Origin: Hypsibius dujardini
Lineage: Eukaryota; Tardigrada; Eutardigrada; Parachela; Hypsibiidae
NCBI GenBank assembly: GCA_001579985.1
Contig: LRSR01007227.1
Coordinates: 1-38,053 of the forward strand
DNA: 38,053 nt
Direction of reading: 5' to 3'
A model generated the notes under the pieces. That model saw nothing but the letters and a program-made list of their open reading frames with translations, ran no database searches and was not told the origin of the DNA. Made by a program: the position numbers and the translations under genes. Shown piece after piece: positions 29,401-38,053 of this stretch; the stretch's first letter is position 1; each line of letters begins with the position of its first letter.

Positions 29401-32400
29401 GTTGTTGAAGCTCAATATAGGCTCCCTGTTAAGGAATACAAATCAATAGAGATTCAAAACATTCAACAACTGTGCAAATTAAATGAAAAACGGATGTTCT
29501 TGAACATGTTCTTGAACCCAGGAGTGCCCCAGAAATCAGACCCCCAGACCCCCAAAAGTTTCAAAATTATCAGGGGCAACAGGCCGAATTTTGGGTTTAG
29601 TATTAAAAAAAAAGGTTTTGCCCCTTTGTTCACCCCTGGCCCTAGCATGAGGGGTCCTGCTTTCGGCCTGTAATGATCCTGTGCGAGTTTCTGTTCCTCT
29701 GGACGAGTTGCAGGAATTAATGGTTTCTGCTATTTCCAGCTGAACGACTTGACTATTTCCGCATTTGAAGTGATGACCATCTTACTACAAGTGAGTCATC
29801 GTATTTTTATGTTTAATTGCTTGAACATTGCCATCCTATAATGACCTATTCCTAGGGAAAAAACTTAAGTGACAGAGAAAGAAATATACCGCTATTTCAT
29901 AATTAATCGGCGTCCTTAAGGGAATGTTTTGCAAAAGCATTTTAAATACAACACCAGGCTCTGAAATTCATTTGGCAGAATTATGAATTTTATTGCCATG
30001 ATCGCCACAATAAAAATATTTATTTCCAAAAAGTGTTTACACTTGGTATGTTCCTGTACCGCAGTAGTGTAACAACTGCATTGATCAACAGTTTAGCGGC
30101 ATCCGAAAAAATTTATTCGAGTCCATGAAGCCGAGTTTACAAAACTTGACCCGAGCAGGGAACATGCTGATTCTTAAAATAGCTCACGTAAAGATGCGCT
30201 CAATTTCGTGAAAATCAAGTTTTACACGTCACAATCATGCGAATCTGAATAAGTAACATTTAACGGTTGATTTTTAGGTTGTACGAGACCTTTCACCTCT
30301 GGAAATAGAAATGCAAAATGGCATCACCTTCCGGCAGCTGTTTCTCAACAGAACGTTCAACCCGCTGTCTCGACCAGTCTATATAGGACCTAAGGGTAAG
30401 GATGTAATTGAAATAATTGAACCTTTTTCTGGGGGGATTCCACAGGGAAAGGTTCAATTACTGGGAAATTTTCTATTTTCAACAGTGTGACTAAACGATT
30501 AGAAAGAAATCATGCGCAGGCATTTTCCACTTAGGAATGAGAATCTGTGACGTTCACATCTCTAAATTCAACGTGACGTCAGGGCTGATGGAGGTCTGTC
30601 GGACACTTTCTTCTCATCGCTTCAATTCTGGACGAGGATAGTTTTTTGCACTTAAAATGGCACAATTAAAAACCGTTTTTTAACCTTTTTTCCATGAATT
30701 ACAGTTATCTGAGGAATACCTTTCAGTGGCGGGAAATTCCGTCAGGACCCATGCACTCTCAACGGTGTGGCGCGGCAGAAACGGTCCACCGGTCAATCGG
30801 CCATTTTGCGGATACACCGGCGAGCTTTGCCTGGGAGGCCTAGGTAACTGGAAATTCATTTCCAAGAGACTTAAGGGGAACCCGGAGCTTTGTTTTAATC
30901 TGAAATTCATGAAAGGTTGCGAACGTGTTGGCACAGAATATTTAAGTTCACAAGTGCACTCACTATTTTTTATTAAATAAGGGTTAATTTGCAAACTTTT
31001 GCCTTTTCTAATTTTTCACAAAAACGTCACATGTCGTCACGAAGTCTTCTCCATTCAGTCTTTCAGCAAAAGTAAAAAAACCGGACGAAAAGTTTACTCC
31101 ACCCCATCCCAAAATGAGAAAGTTGCAAACATTTTTGGTAATTTCTATCTCGCTACTCAAATTAAACTATAACACTAAGTTTCAAATGTTTACAATTTGA
31201 GTAACTATCCAAAACAAGTCCGAAATTTAGTGAATAAGGCAAAATTTGTCTAATTGAGTTTTCTTACTATCCAAATGCGATGATGAGTCCTGATGACCTC
31301 ACTTGATGTAATTTGAAGAAGAAAAAAAACATAAAAATGCGAAGTTTGCGAACGAAAACTCCTACCAAAAAACATTGGAAGTTGAAAACAATTTTTTCTT
31401 GCCGACACGTTCGGCGACCTGGCTTGAATTCTCAGCACAAGGTTGCCCTCAATTAGTTTTTCCTCAGTAGCGGATTGAGGTCGGCTCGAAGGGGATGGCA
31501 AGCCTGCCAGAAGGGGGCAATGTTTGTTTGCAACTTTACCGTCCGTCCGTTGCGGCGAGGGGAGGGGAAAGCTTTGAAGACACAAATAGCATGAAAAATC
31601 ACTTCTTCCCCCGCTTCGGGGGAAAAGGGCGGGGCAACGGCTCGGTTGGCCGAATTGTCAATCCACCGCTGCTCCCTTTAAACTTAAGGATTCTAAAAAA
31701 CATCCCGGCGGAACCCTTGCCATATAAATTATGGAAGCGGGTCTGAAGTGATCGTATAGTCACGTTGGAGACATATAGTTCACAGATGCAGGGAACAGAC
31801 GTCGCTGGTTTCATGGAGACAAAGACTTCCTAAAAAAAACATATTTTTGACTCGAAGCGTAGTTTTGGATTGATTTCAGAGTGGTTGACGCCCTAAATTA
31901 AGTGTGAAACTCGGGCTTCCAAAATTGTCATCCGACCCTAATACCTGTTAAAAAATTGACCCTTTCACTACAATGAAGAAAATAATTGGTTTTTTCATCT
32001 TGCAGCTATACTACTGTTTACTCACAATCTCAAGCAAGGAAAAGCTAAACCCCGCCTCCCTCGATATAGCCCTGCACTCGATTGAACGTTCAATTTGATT
32101 CGTTGTTATCTACTTGGTTGATTTCGTACAGCTAACTCGTTTCGCTCGATTGATTGATTGGTATCAGATCTCCTCCTCGCTGATTGTTTGATTGTACAGT
32201 CGTGCATTTCCATATATTTGTTTCTAGATTGCTAATTTGGTGAACGGCACTGAATAGGCGCAACCCGGGTTCCTTAAAATTTACAAGTAGAGCAGAAAAG
32301 TGTCCCTTGAGATCGCGAGTATACGAAAACGAATAACAAGGCACTCACATGAAAGGACCCAGCTGTGCGTAATTGGAGTTCATTCAAAAATGGTACTTGC

Positions 32401-32759
32401 AGACTGCAACGTCTAATTCTGTTTTTCAGCGAAAACTGCAGTGATCATTTTAGCAGTGTCCATCTCCACTGCCCTCCTCGCCACTCTCGTGATCTTCATT
32501 GCGATGTATCACTGGTTAGTCCAACTGTTAATCGATAGATCTGATGGTGTAACGAGACGAGCAATAGCCTTTATTACTCACCTGAAGAAATTTTGTTTGT
32601 GTACAAGCACAACGAATTCACCGAAAATCTGTCGGTATCCGTATTTTTGTCTGTAGCATTTTCAAACGCAGCGGCCATGGAGAAGGTCGACTGTGGTGGG
32701 ACCTCCGACCTGACCTGTTGTTTGTAATTCTCAAAACAACAGACTGGGAAAGTCTGTGA
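26421..32759 (+). CDS. Receptor D: short-tailed natriuretic-peptide-receptor-like membrane receptor (14 exons)
   Basis: Exons: 26421-26745, 26871-26912, 27511-27535, 27628-27959, 28031-28077, 28969-29007, 29078-29155, 29234-29371, 29740-29790, 30278-30395, 30535-30593, 30705-30843, 32430-32514, 32657-32759. Total 1581 nt, about 526 aa, no frame lesion. Exons 1-13 have exactly the lengths of receptor B. Signal peptide 1-23; ectodomain with VITVIVGDNP, PTVVAFPSSDQVTMIQAIM, GPKGMRICDV and NGPPVNRPFCGYTGELC; membrane helix IILAVSISTALLATLVIFIA; tail with RLWWDLRPDLLFVILKTTDW, then a TGA where B has TCA. The tail is about 30-35 residues, close to the 37 of vertebrate NPR-C. Intron 13 is one base longer than in B, so only splicing keeps the frame, which supports the model. 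Several introns carry private insertions. The ligand is unknown; a clearance, decoy or co-receptor role is inferred only from the missing enzymatic domains. Confidence 0.8.
27177..27327. mobile_element. 5'-truncated copy of the 25329 MITE, receptor D intron 2
   Basis: Begins inside the element at gacccggtggg and ends with acggatgggtcggga(tt)acag followed by TA. It lacks the left terminus and part of the interior. Confidence 0.7.
28262..28910. mobile_element. 649-bp inverted-repeat element in receptor D intron 5
   Basis: Left end CAAATACCGCGTGGAAACAT and, read inversely, right end CAAATACCGTGTGGAAAATT; the similarity continues through gagac and tttgacc-like blocks (about 45 bp). Receptor B intron 5 (7380-7490) has no such insert. 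No transposase frame inside. Confidence 0.8.
31440..31690 (+). repeat. G-rich dispersed repeat, receptor D intron 12
   Basis: Starts about cagtagcggattgaggtcgg and ends ccgaattgtcaatccaccgc. Inverted relative to the copy at 3092-3330. A remnant persists in receptor B intron 12 (10310). Confidence 0.55.
32015..32328. mobile_element. Short inverted-repeat element, copy 2 (receptor D intron 12)
   Basis: Same family as 23219-23491: interior cccgcctccctcg, gattgtttgattgtacagtcgtgc, ttggtgaacggcactgaa, agatcgcgagtatac. Absent from the receptor B intron, where cactaacgattaacaaggcactc runs through (about 10670-10695). Confidence 0.7.
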
Positions 32760-32941
32760 TCCCACTGGGAGGTGTCAACGAATTCCCTCTTACTTGTCTT
32801 CTAGTTCCCACCTTCACCATGTCAGATGAAAATGCACCTAATGTGACGCGTGTCAAGCATTCGACGGGTTTCAAATTTCAGGGACCTTACGCATGTTGAT
32901 AATCTACTTACAAACAGCTTTGCGATTTTATTTTTGTCCTA

Positions 32942-33050
32942 GCTGACATTTTTGGTTCTACCGTAGTGAACTACAAAAAAAACGGGAAACGAGAGTAATG
33001 CCCAGTTCATGGTCCGTGTCAAACGGCAGACCAAAAAAAATGTCAGATTG
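32942..33050 (+). pseudogene. Possible kinase-homology-domain relic downstream of receptor D
   Basis: After ttttgtcctag one frame reads DIFGSTVVNYKK; after a frame change it reads NESNAQFMVRVKRQTKKN. Counterpart of 11292-11400. See that entry for the comparison with receptor guanylate cyclases. Tentative. Confidence 0.3.
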
Positions 33051-33059
33051 TTCAGACTG

Positions 33060-34610
33060 AATGTTAGGCCATTTTTGTCAGACCACGCCCCAAAGTAATA
33101 CCGATTTCGGCGATCTTTCTGACATTGTTACAATGAAGCTTAAAGTCGTTCTGGAAAAGGGGCGTGGTTCACTAATTTCGAGTGGGTTTTTTGGCAATGG
33201 ACACGGACTGCTGCGATGGATGGCTGGGTGAGCGGTTGAAGTGGAATAATCCAAAGGGAGAAATCTACTAACAGTTGCTGACTTGACAATGAATATGGCA
33301 AACCTGCACCAGTCACAGAGATCTTGGAGAAGCGTTCCCAAGCCTGGCAGGTGACAGGATGATCTTGATGACTTATGACTGGATGAATGAGAGAACCGGA
33401 GTGAAGATGGATTTGTTACTCAAGGTCGAACAAGATGGCTAAAAGAACCTACTTGCTAGATAAGAGCCTACAGCATAAGCGGAAAAGACCCAATCACTTG
33501 GAGTATAACTGACTTTGCCATCTAGTCAGAGAATTTTTTCAGTTAACAAGCTCTTTGGGCGCATCCCAGGTGACTATAGACGATTGAAATTGGAATATGG
33601 GGTATTCTCGTATCGAAAACAGTTGAGGAGAATCGTTTACCACTACTAGCTAACAGGAGTTGCCGAGGAATTGGTCAGCCATAAGTCCTGAGATTTTTTT
33701 GTTTCATAGTTGGAAGGTCCGTCTTCACACTCAAAAATTAGGCTTGTTCCAGTCCAAGCGGAAACGCGTACTTAGAAACCAGTAAATTAAGTAGTAGTCC
33801 CGGTTTTAGAAATGGAGTTATCAACGTCTGCGACATGTGTAGCACTCCAATTGCGACAGAATTACCGACATACAACCGTTAAAAAACGCAACAGAAATGA
33901 TTGTGCTTATGGCGGCTAGTGGTGCGTTACCTAGATCTATACTAATAATATTCAGCTTAGTTAGCACTGATGATGTTTAAGGGATTCGATTACACCTCGT
34001 CATGGGCGTGGCTGCTGATTGGTTATTGTTGTAAAAATATAGGGAGCTATGAAAAATGTTCCACAAAATAAAAGCTGGTGGTCGCGCTATTAGACACTCC
34101 GAAAATTAAACTCGCCCGACATGAGAATTCGTGTTATTTACAAATCAATTTACCAATTTATTTACAAACTAAAAAATCAGAAATTTTTTTCTTAATATTA
34201 AATCTACCAACAAGCCGTTGGATAGTTAGCAAGTTTATTAGATTGAATGTAGGAATAGGTAGAGAAGAAGAGTGAAGGAAAGAAAAAGGAAAGTAAAAGT
34301 TGTGTAACACAGGATTATATAGTTAGAGGTTATAACCGTTAACCGTTATAGTTAGCGATTTAGTTCCCTAAATCTGATATTTTGAAGAGCCAAGGATAAA
34401 TACCTGAGGCATCTTAGAAACGACTGGCAAGGTCGGAAACTTCCTGATGCTCACGATGGAAACTGGTTAACTTGGGCAATTTCTGCCCGACATTGGTCAA
34501 GTAGTAAGTAACCAAATCTTAATCTCTAATTTTCAAGCAAGACCCCAACCTTGAAAATCAGTTAGGTTAGCAAAATCGCTCAAACCATTTCTGAGTGAAA
34601 ATTCTCAGGA
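33060..34610. other. No gene recognised
   Basis: Contains blocks shared with unit 1 in a different order (33057-33100 with 11727-11770; 34195-34330 with 11425-11560). The rest is unique to unit 2. Open frames are short. Inverted ggggcgtgg/ccacgcccc motifs recur at 33086, 33160 and 34002. Confidence 0.4.
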
Positions 34611-34917
34611 CAACTTCCGTTAGGTATTGGTCGTGCATCCGTATCCGGAGATATTAGTAGCTGTGTTAAATGATGTTATGACTTTAGCGGGACCTTTCCG
34701 TGCCACAGCCATTACACTGTACAAAATTAAGGTCACCGCCTACGAACAGGTGATATTCTGGACCAGAATGGTGGCATTAAACGTTACGAAAAATTCAGCA
34801 AATTCCAATCATTCATTTTGCAGACCTTTAATGCTTGTCCGTAGCTATTTCCGTACAGTGGAGACCAGCGCATATAGAATGAGACCTAGAGCTAATTCCA
34901 TCCAGAATTCAACTGGG

Positions 34918-35130
34918 GCCTTCACATTCGTGAAACAAAATCTCTGCAGCGGGGTCCGCTACAACCATGTCCTCGTGACGGTGAGCCGCATCTGGGCGGT
35001 GACCTTCCCGCTGCACTACCGGACAGCCCACTCGAAGCTAGCCGCCAACTAGCACATCCTCACGTGGCTGTTTGTTTTCGGCCTCATTCGTGCGTCAGGC
35101 ATCCTGGACCGCTTGGATCCGGTCATCTAG
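34918..35130 (+). pseudogene. Rhodopsin-type GPCR fragment (TM3-TM4), broken
   Basis: Frame reads KQNLCSGVRYNHVLVTVSRI then WAVTFPLHYRTAHSKLAAN, a TAG (35050-35052), and HILTWLFVFGLIRASGILDR. The pattern is a Cys at the top of TM3, a variant DRY region (SRIWAVTFPLHYR), intracellular loop 2 and a hydrophobic TM4, typical of class A GPCRs in invertebrates. The open frame extends back to 34627, but that upstream part does not look like TM1-TM2. Unit 1 lacks it. The CAGA tract starts right after it. Confidence 0.6.
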
Positions 35131-35345
35131 ACAAACAGATATTCAGACGAACAGACCGACAGCCAATCAAGCAGACAGGCCAGCTAAAAGACAGAGAGAC
35201 AGAACAGCAAACAGGTAGACAGGCAGTATAGCAGATAAGCAGACAGACAGACAGAGCCAATTACGTAAATATGTGAGCACACAGACAGACCAAGTGAATC
35301 AGTTCTCGTAAATGCGGCGCTAACGTGCAAGTCACCCAGCAGTTC
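35128..35345. repeat. Partial CAGA intron sequence fused to zinc-finger intron
   Basis: Degenerate cagacag tract followed by the conserved end (gtgaatcagttctcg, gcggcgctaacgtgcaag, cacccagcagttct). It joins abruptly to ctctcatgtagacaaacgg, the sequence before finger exon b. In unit 1 that sequence (14654) is preceded by exon a, so a recombination deleted exon a here. Confidence 0.65.
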
Positions 35346-35834
35346 TCTCATGTAGACAAACGGTGTTCGCTTTGTTGTTGTATCATTCTCTCAGTAAATG
35401 TCAATTTCTTATTTCTCTGAAGGTGTGAAGCCGTTTGCTTGCAATTATCCTGAATGCACGTTCAGGTTACGTCAGAGGGTTCACGTGAGAAATGGACGTT
35501 CCGGTCCCGCCAGAAGGCCCACCTGAGAACTAAAACAATCCAATCAGGTAAAACGTGAAACTTCACTTACACCATATTAGGCGTAATTAACCTCTGGAGC
35601 CGCTGATTTCATAGTAATCGCAATTCAGAAGAGAAGCCCCACGTCGTTAGTTTGAAGGGATGCTCCTATTGTGCCGGAACAACAGGGCACCTCAAGAAAC
35701 ACCTTAAAATCCATTCCGGTGAGTATAATTGATGTAAGTTGGTTCCCTGAATTTTCCCCACGGGATTTTATTGGTTTGTTTCCGGTGTCCACTGCTTGTT
35801 AAGCACCTAATTGCTCCTATGCGATCTACCGGAT

Positions 35835-35893
35835 AAAGTATAACTGCTTCGGGTCGAGTAAGAGAGCAAGCCCCAAAACAAACACACGAGTAA

Positions 35894-35941
<48 letters not shown>

Positions 35942-36190
35942 GATAGACCAACAGATAGTCAGACTGACTGACAGGTCAGGACAGCTAACAGACAGAGAGA
36001 CAGAATAGCAGACAAGCAGAAAGGCAGAAAGAACCAAATATATAGATAGGTGGGCAGACAAACAGACTAAGTGAATTAATTCTCATAAATGCGGCGCCAA
36101 TGCTCAAGTGACTCAGCAGTTCTGAACTTACCTCCTACTAATGCCGACTGCTAATGCACAAGAAAGTGTGGTTTTGTGCCGAGACTATAC
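35835..36190. repeat. CAGA-rich intron of the zinc-finger locus, unit 2 main copy
   Basis: Same flanks as 16880-17340, with a (CAGA)n core at 35897-35940 and a degenerate tract to about 36068. The left flank starts directly after ctaccggataaag, so part of the intron present in unit 1 (16745-16950) is missing. Confidence 0.8.
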
Positions 36191-36799
36191 CACAATTTCT
36201 ATGCTTGGCGGAAGCTGATTTAGCAGCTAAGCTACAGCGCTCCGCCTACTCTGGATGCACTTATTCCATGGTCGTAATGCGGTACTTGCAATCGCAGGTT
36301 TTGACCTACTGCGGAACTAAGGGTAATTTACTAAGCGTTAAAAGAAGCTTCACATTGACAACGTATAAATTCCCGTTGGATGATTCAGTTTTTGTTGCAG
36401 AGAGGGAACCATGTTCCGAACCAAACTGCACATACACGAGCAGCCAAAACAAATCAATGGCAGTTCATGTGAAGATACACAACAGTATGAACTGGGCTAT
36501 GTCGAAACATATAAAGCCATGCTATTGCACAAAATGCACCGATCGAATAATACACGCAGTACCTACATGAACCATTTGCACAATTGTTGCAAATTTAAGG
36601 CAATTTGTTTGCACTTTTGTGGGATGCAGTTATGCGGAAAATACTTCGAGCACGTTGGCCCACCACAAACAAGGGACCCACACTGGTATGTCCGACGAGT
36701 GCGAAGATTTCTGCAAAAGGGCAAGTCGATTTGCGGTATTTGGTTTGCCCGGGAAAAATATCCAAATGCCGAAAATGGAAACTTCTCACCACAAAAACA

Positions 36800-36840
36800 G
36801 CAAATTCAAAAATTCAAAAATTCAAATTCAAAAATTGTTA
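36800..36840. repeat. Short tandem aaattcaaa repeat
   Basis: About four iterations of aaattcaaa/aattcaaaa within the tail of zinc-finger exon f, coding for Asn-Ser-Lys repeats. Confidence 0.7.
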
Positions 36841-37278
36841 TTTTTAACACGATGCAATCCAGAATTAACTTAAACACGATTAGTATCGACAGAATCATTC
36901 AACAAATACAGGGGGCGGAGCGTTAATCATTATAGATAAAAAGTTGGTTTTAACCACCAATTTTCTAAATAACTATGCCGATGCCAAATGGTTAAAAATT
37001 GACTTTTTGGATCGAGTGATGTTATATATAGTAAACTGAGATCTTTTGAAGTTGCTGTTTTCATAGTGGAAATGGATTTTCGTTGTTTCCGCTACTTTGA
37101 AAATTTCTCCTGACAACCCGATCCCAAAATAACGCGTTCATCTTTCAGCATCATAAAACAGTGTGTTTGCACGACGATCAATTCCTGTGCAAATTTTGAG
37201 CTCGATTGATTGAGAGCCAGGAGTTTGCGACAACAAATAAGATATCATTACGTTTGCGATAGACTGAATATTTTCCAG

Positions 37279-37690
37279 GCAATGCCGCAGCCATTATCCG
37301 GCGACCGGACGAGTTTGGCGCGCTACTACCGATGAATAGGGTCGTACAATGCCACCGGTTTAGGAAATTGCATGGGACTCTTGGAATATAATATTATTCT
37401 GCCCTATTCAATGTATCGAGGACGTTTGGAAGTTGCGATTGTGGAATAGACCATAACCATCCTATGATTAACTGTAGTGAGTCAAAACTTGTGCTCCCAC
37501 AGGAACTGGCTCTCCTCGCTTGTCTAGAGGATTGAATGAACACAGGCTGCTCGCTCGATCAACCACCTTAAAATAGTTTGCAGAATTATTTGAACACATG
37601 CATCACTTCTGCCAAATATGTGATAGTCTAGAAGTCAAGGAATCAGTAATGTTTATGCTTGGTTGTCCTTCGTCATTAAGTCCCACTTGA
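37279..37690 (+). pseudogene. Conserved unknown exons, unit 2
   Basis: Counterparts of 17963-18110 and 18187-18377. The first part reads YPATGRVWRATTDE, stop, then EIAWDSWNIILFCPIQC. The second starts after ctcccacag and reads TGSPRLSRGLNEHRLLARST, a stop, FAELFEHMHHFCQICDSLEV and KESVMFMLGCPSS. In-frame stops in both parts; family unknown. Confidence 0.4.
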
Positions 37691-37694
37691 ATTT

Positions 37695-38053
37695 TGGTTT
37701 ACCACTTTCATGTCACCTTTTTATTGTGAAAATTTTAGTCCCGATTATTTGACACTCGCCCGTATAATTACTGAGCTAAAATCTCTTTGACCCTTTTTTA
37801 TTCATTATTTATTTAGGCATTTTAGTCACACTTTCTATTTGGCCGATGTCCAAACATAAGGATTTACACTTAGTGGCTGAAGAACAGATGAGCTGTCCAA
37901 ATCTATGAAATTTTATTTAATTTTATGAGAGATTCCGGTCAGCACACGTAAACAAGAAAGGCGCGGGACGGGAGCGAGTGGAAGTGTGTTTGCAGTATTA
38001 ACTAATCCCTCGCAAATGTTAAGAAGTACGACAAACGCCAAAATATGTCTGCC
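37695..38053. other. End of unit 2, no gene
   Basis: Matches about 18375-19020 of unit 1 in patches, down to caaacgccaaaatatgtctgcc. It gives the minimum length of unit 2. Confidence 0.6.

Larger units (their letters stand above)
35423..36873 (+). pseudogene. C2H2 zinc-finger gene, unit 2 main copy
   Basis: Candidate exons: b 35423-35547 (VKPFACNYPECTFRLRQRVH), c 35639-35718 (GCSYCAGTTGHLKKHLKIHS; the first Cys is Ser), d' about 35790-35835 (with a stop), d about 36190-36320 (AYSGCTYSMVVMRYLQS), e from 36401 (CSEPNCTYTSSQNKSMAVHV...H, an intact finger, then KPCYCTKCTDR), and f 36600-36873. Exon f encodes another sound finger, CTFVGCSYAENTSSTLAHHK..TH followed by TG, and a basic Lys/Asn-rich tail to the stop. 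Exon f has no counterpart in unit 1, where about 250 bp are missing. The 3' fingers e and f could still be translated from a shorter transcript, but upstream exons carry stops and lost Cys. Likely a decaying gene. Confidence 0.6.
19189..38053. repeat. Tandem segmental duplication, unit 2 (cut by window end)
   Basis: Second copy of the unit, running off the right edge. Compared with unit 1 it has lost the 3' half of the first receptor. In that place it holds an extra zinc-finger-locus copy (about 22620-24270). It lacks the pogo-like transposon at 15184, and it has a different order of blocks at 33050-34330 compared with 11290-11770. It also contains several private inverted-repeat insertions. 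Alignment here was by eye; a dot plot would fix the breakpoints exactly. Confidence 0.88.

Noticed and set aside
30680-30994. Minus-strand frames opposite receptor exon 12 (also 9478-9750)
   Set aside because: Shadows of the receptor coding exon on the other strand.
33078-33341. Minus-strand frame possibly coding
   Set aside because: No conserved motif, no splice context and no counterpart in unit 1.
34627-34917. Upstream extension of the GPCR frame
   Set aside because: No recognisable TM1-TM2 pattern, so it was not included in the GPCR call.
1-38053. tRNA, rRNA or other structured RNA genes
   Set aside because: None seen by eye on either strand; the strong hairpins found are transposon terminal repeats.

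Overview
This is eukaryotic, intron-rich animal DNA. Exons are short, with GT-AG introns and conserved phases; the intergenic DNA is full of small inverted-repeat transposons, decayed gene copies and a (CAGA)n microsatellite family. There are no prokaryotic features. The recognisable proteins are an atrial-natriuretic-peptide-receptor-type ligand-binding domain, C2H2 zinc fingers, a pogo/Tigger-like transposase and a rhodopsin-type GPCR fragment. They suggest an invertebrate, possibly an ecdysozoan such as a tardigrade; that placement is inference only.

The dominant structure is one large tandem duplication. Unit 1 spans about 1-19188. Unit 2 spans about 19189 to the end, where the window stops at the position equivalent to about 19020 of unit 1. 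Each unit carries, in order: a receptor of subfamily A/C, a decayed receptor exon 1, a receptor of subfamily B/D, then a decayed C2H2 zinc-finger locus followed by unassigned conserved exons. The two units have since diverged by point changes, TE insertions, deletions and local rearrangement.

The receptors B (5365-11194) and D (26421-32759) look intact. Each can be assembled from 14 exons, and exons 1-13 have identical lengths in the two copies. The result is a protein of about 555 aa (B) or 526 aa (D): signal peptide, receptor-type guanylate-cyclase/natriuretic-receptor ectodomain, one transmembrane helix and a short cytoplasmic tail, with no intact kinase-homology or cyclase domain. That is the layout of vertebrate NPR-C. 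A possible relic of the kinase-homology domain lies just downstream in both units. Receptor A (400-3855) has lost exon 1 and carries a frameshift and a dead splice donor in exon 4. Receptor C (19461-about 21475) keeps exons 1-6 and the start of exon 7, and its 3' half is gone. Further receptor fragments are an exon-1 relic in each unit (4151 and 25191) and an orphan exon-3 fragment (11806).

The zinc-finger locus occurs three times: 14542-17654, 22620-24270 and 35423-36873. All copies have broken fingers, and a long intron containing CAGA microsatellites sits inside the locus. Unit 1's copy is split by a 1546-bp pogo-like transposon with 37-bp terminal repeats and a TA target duplication. At least six families of short inverted-repeat elements are visible. 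For several of them the paralogous unit preserves the empty site, which proves insertion and gives the target duplication.
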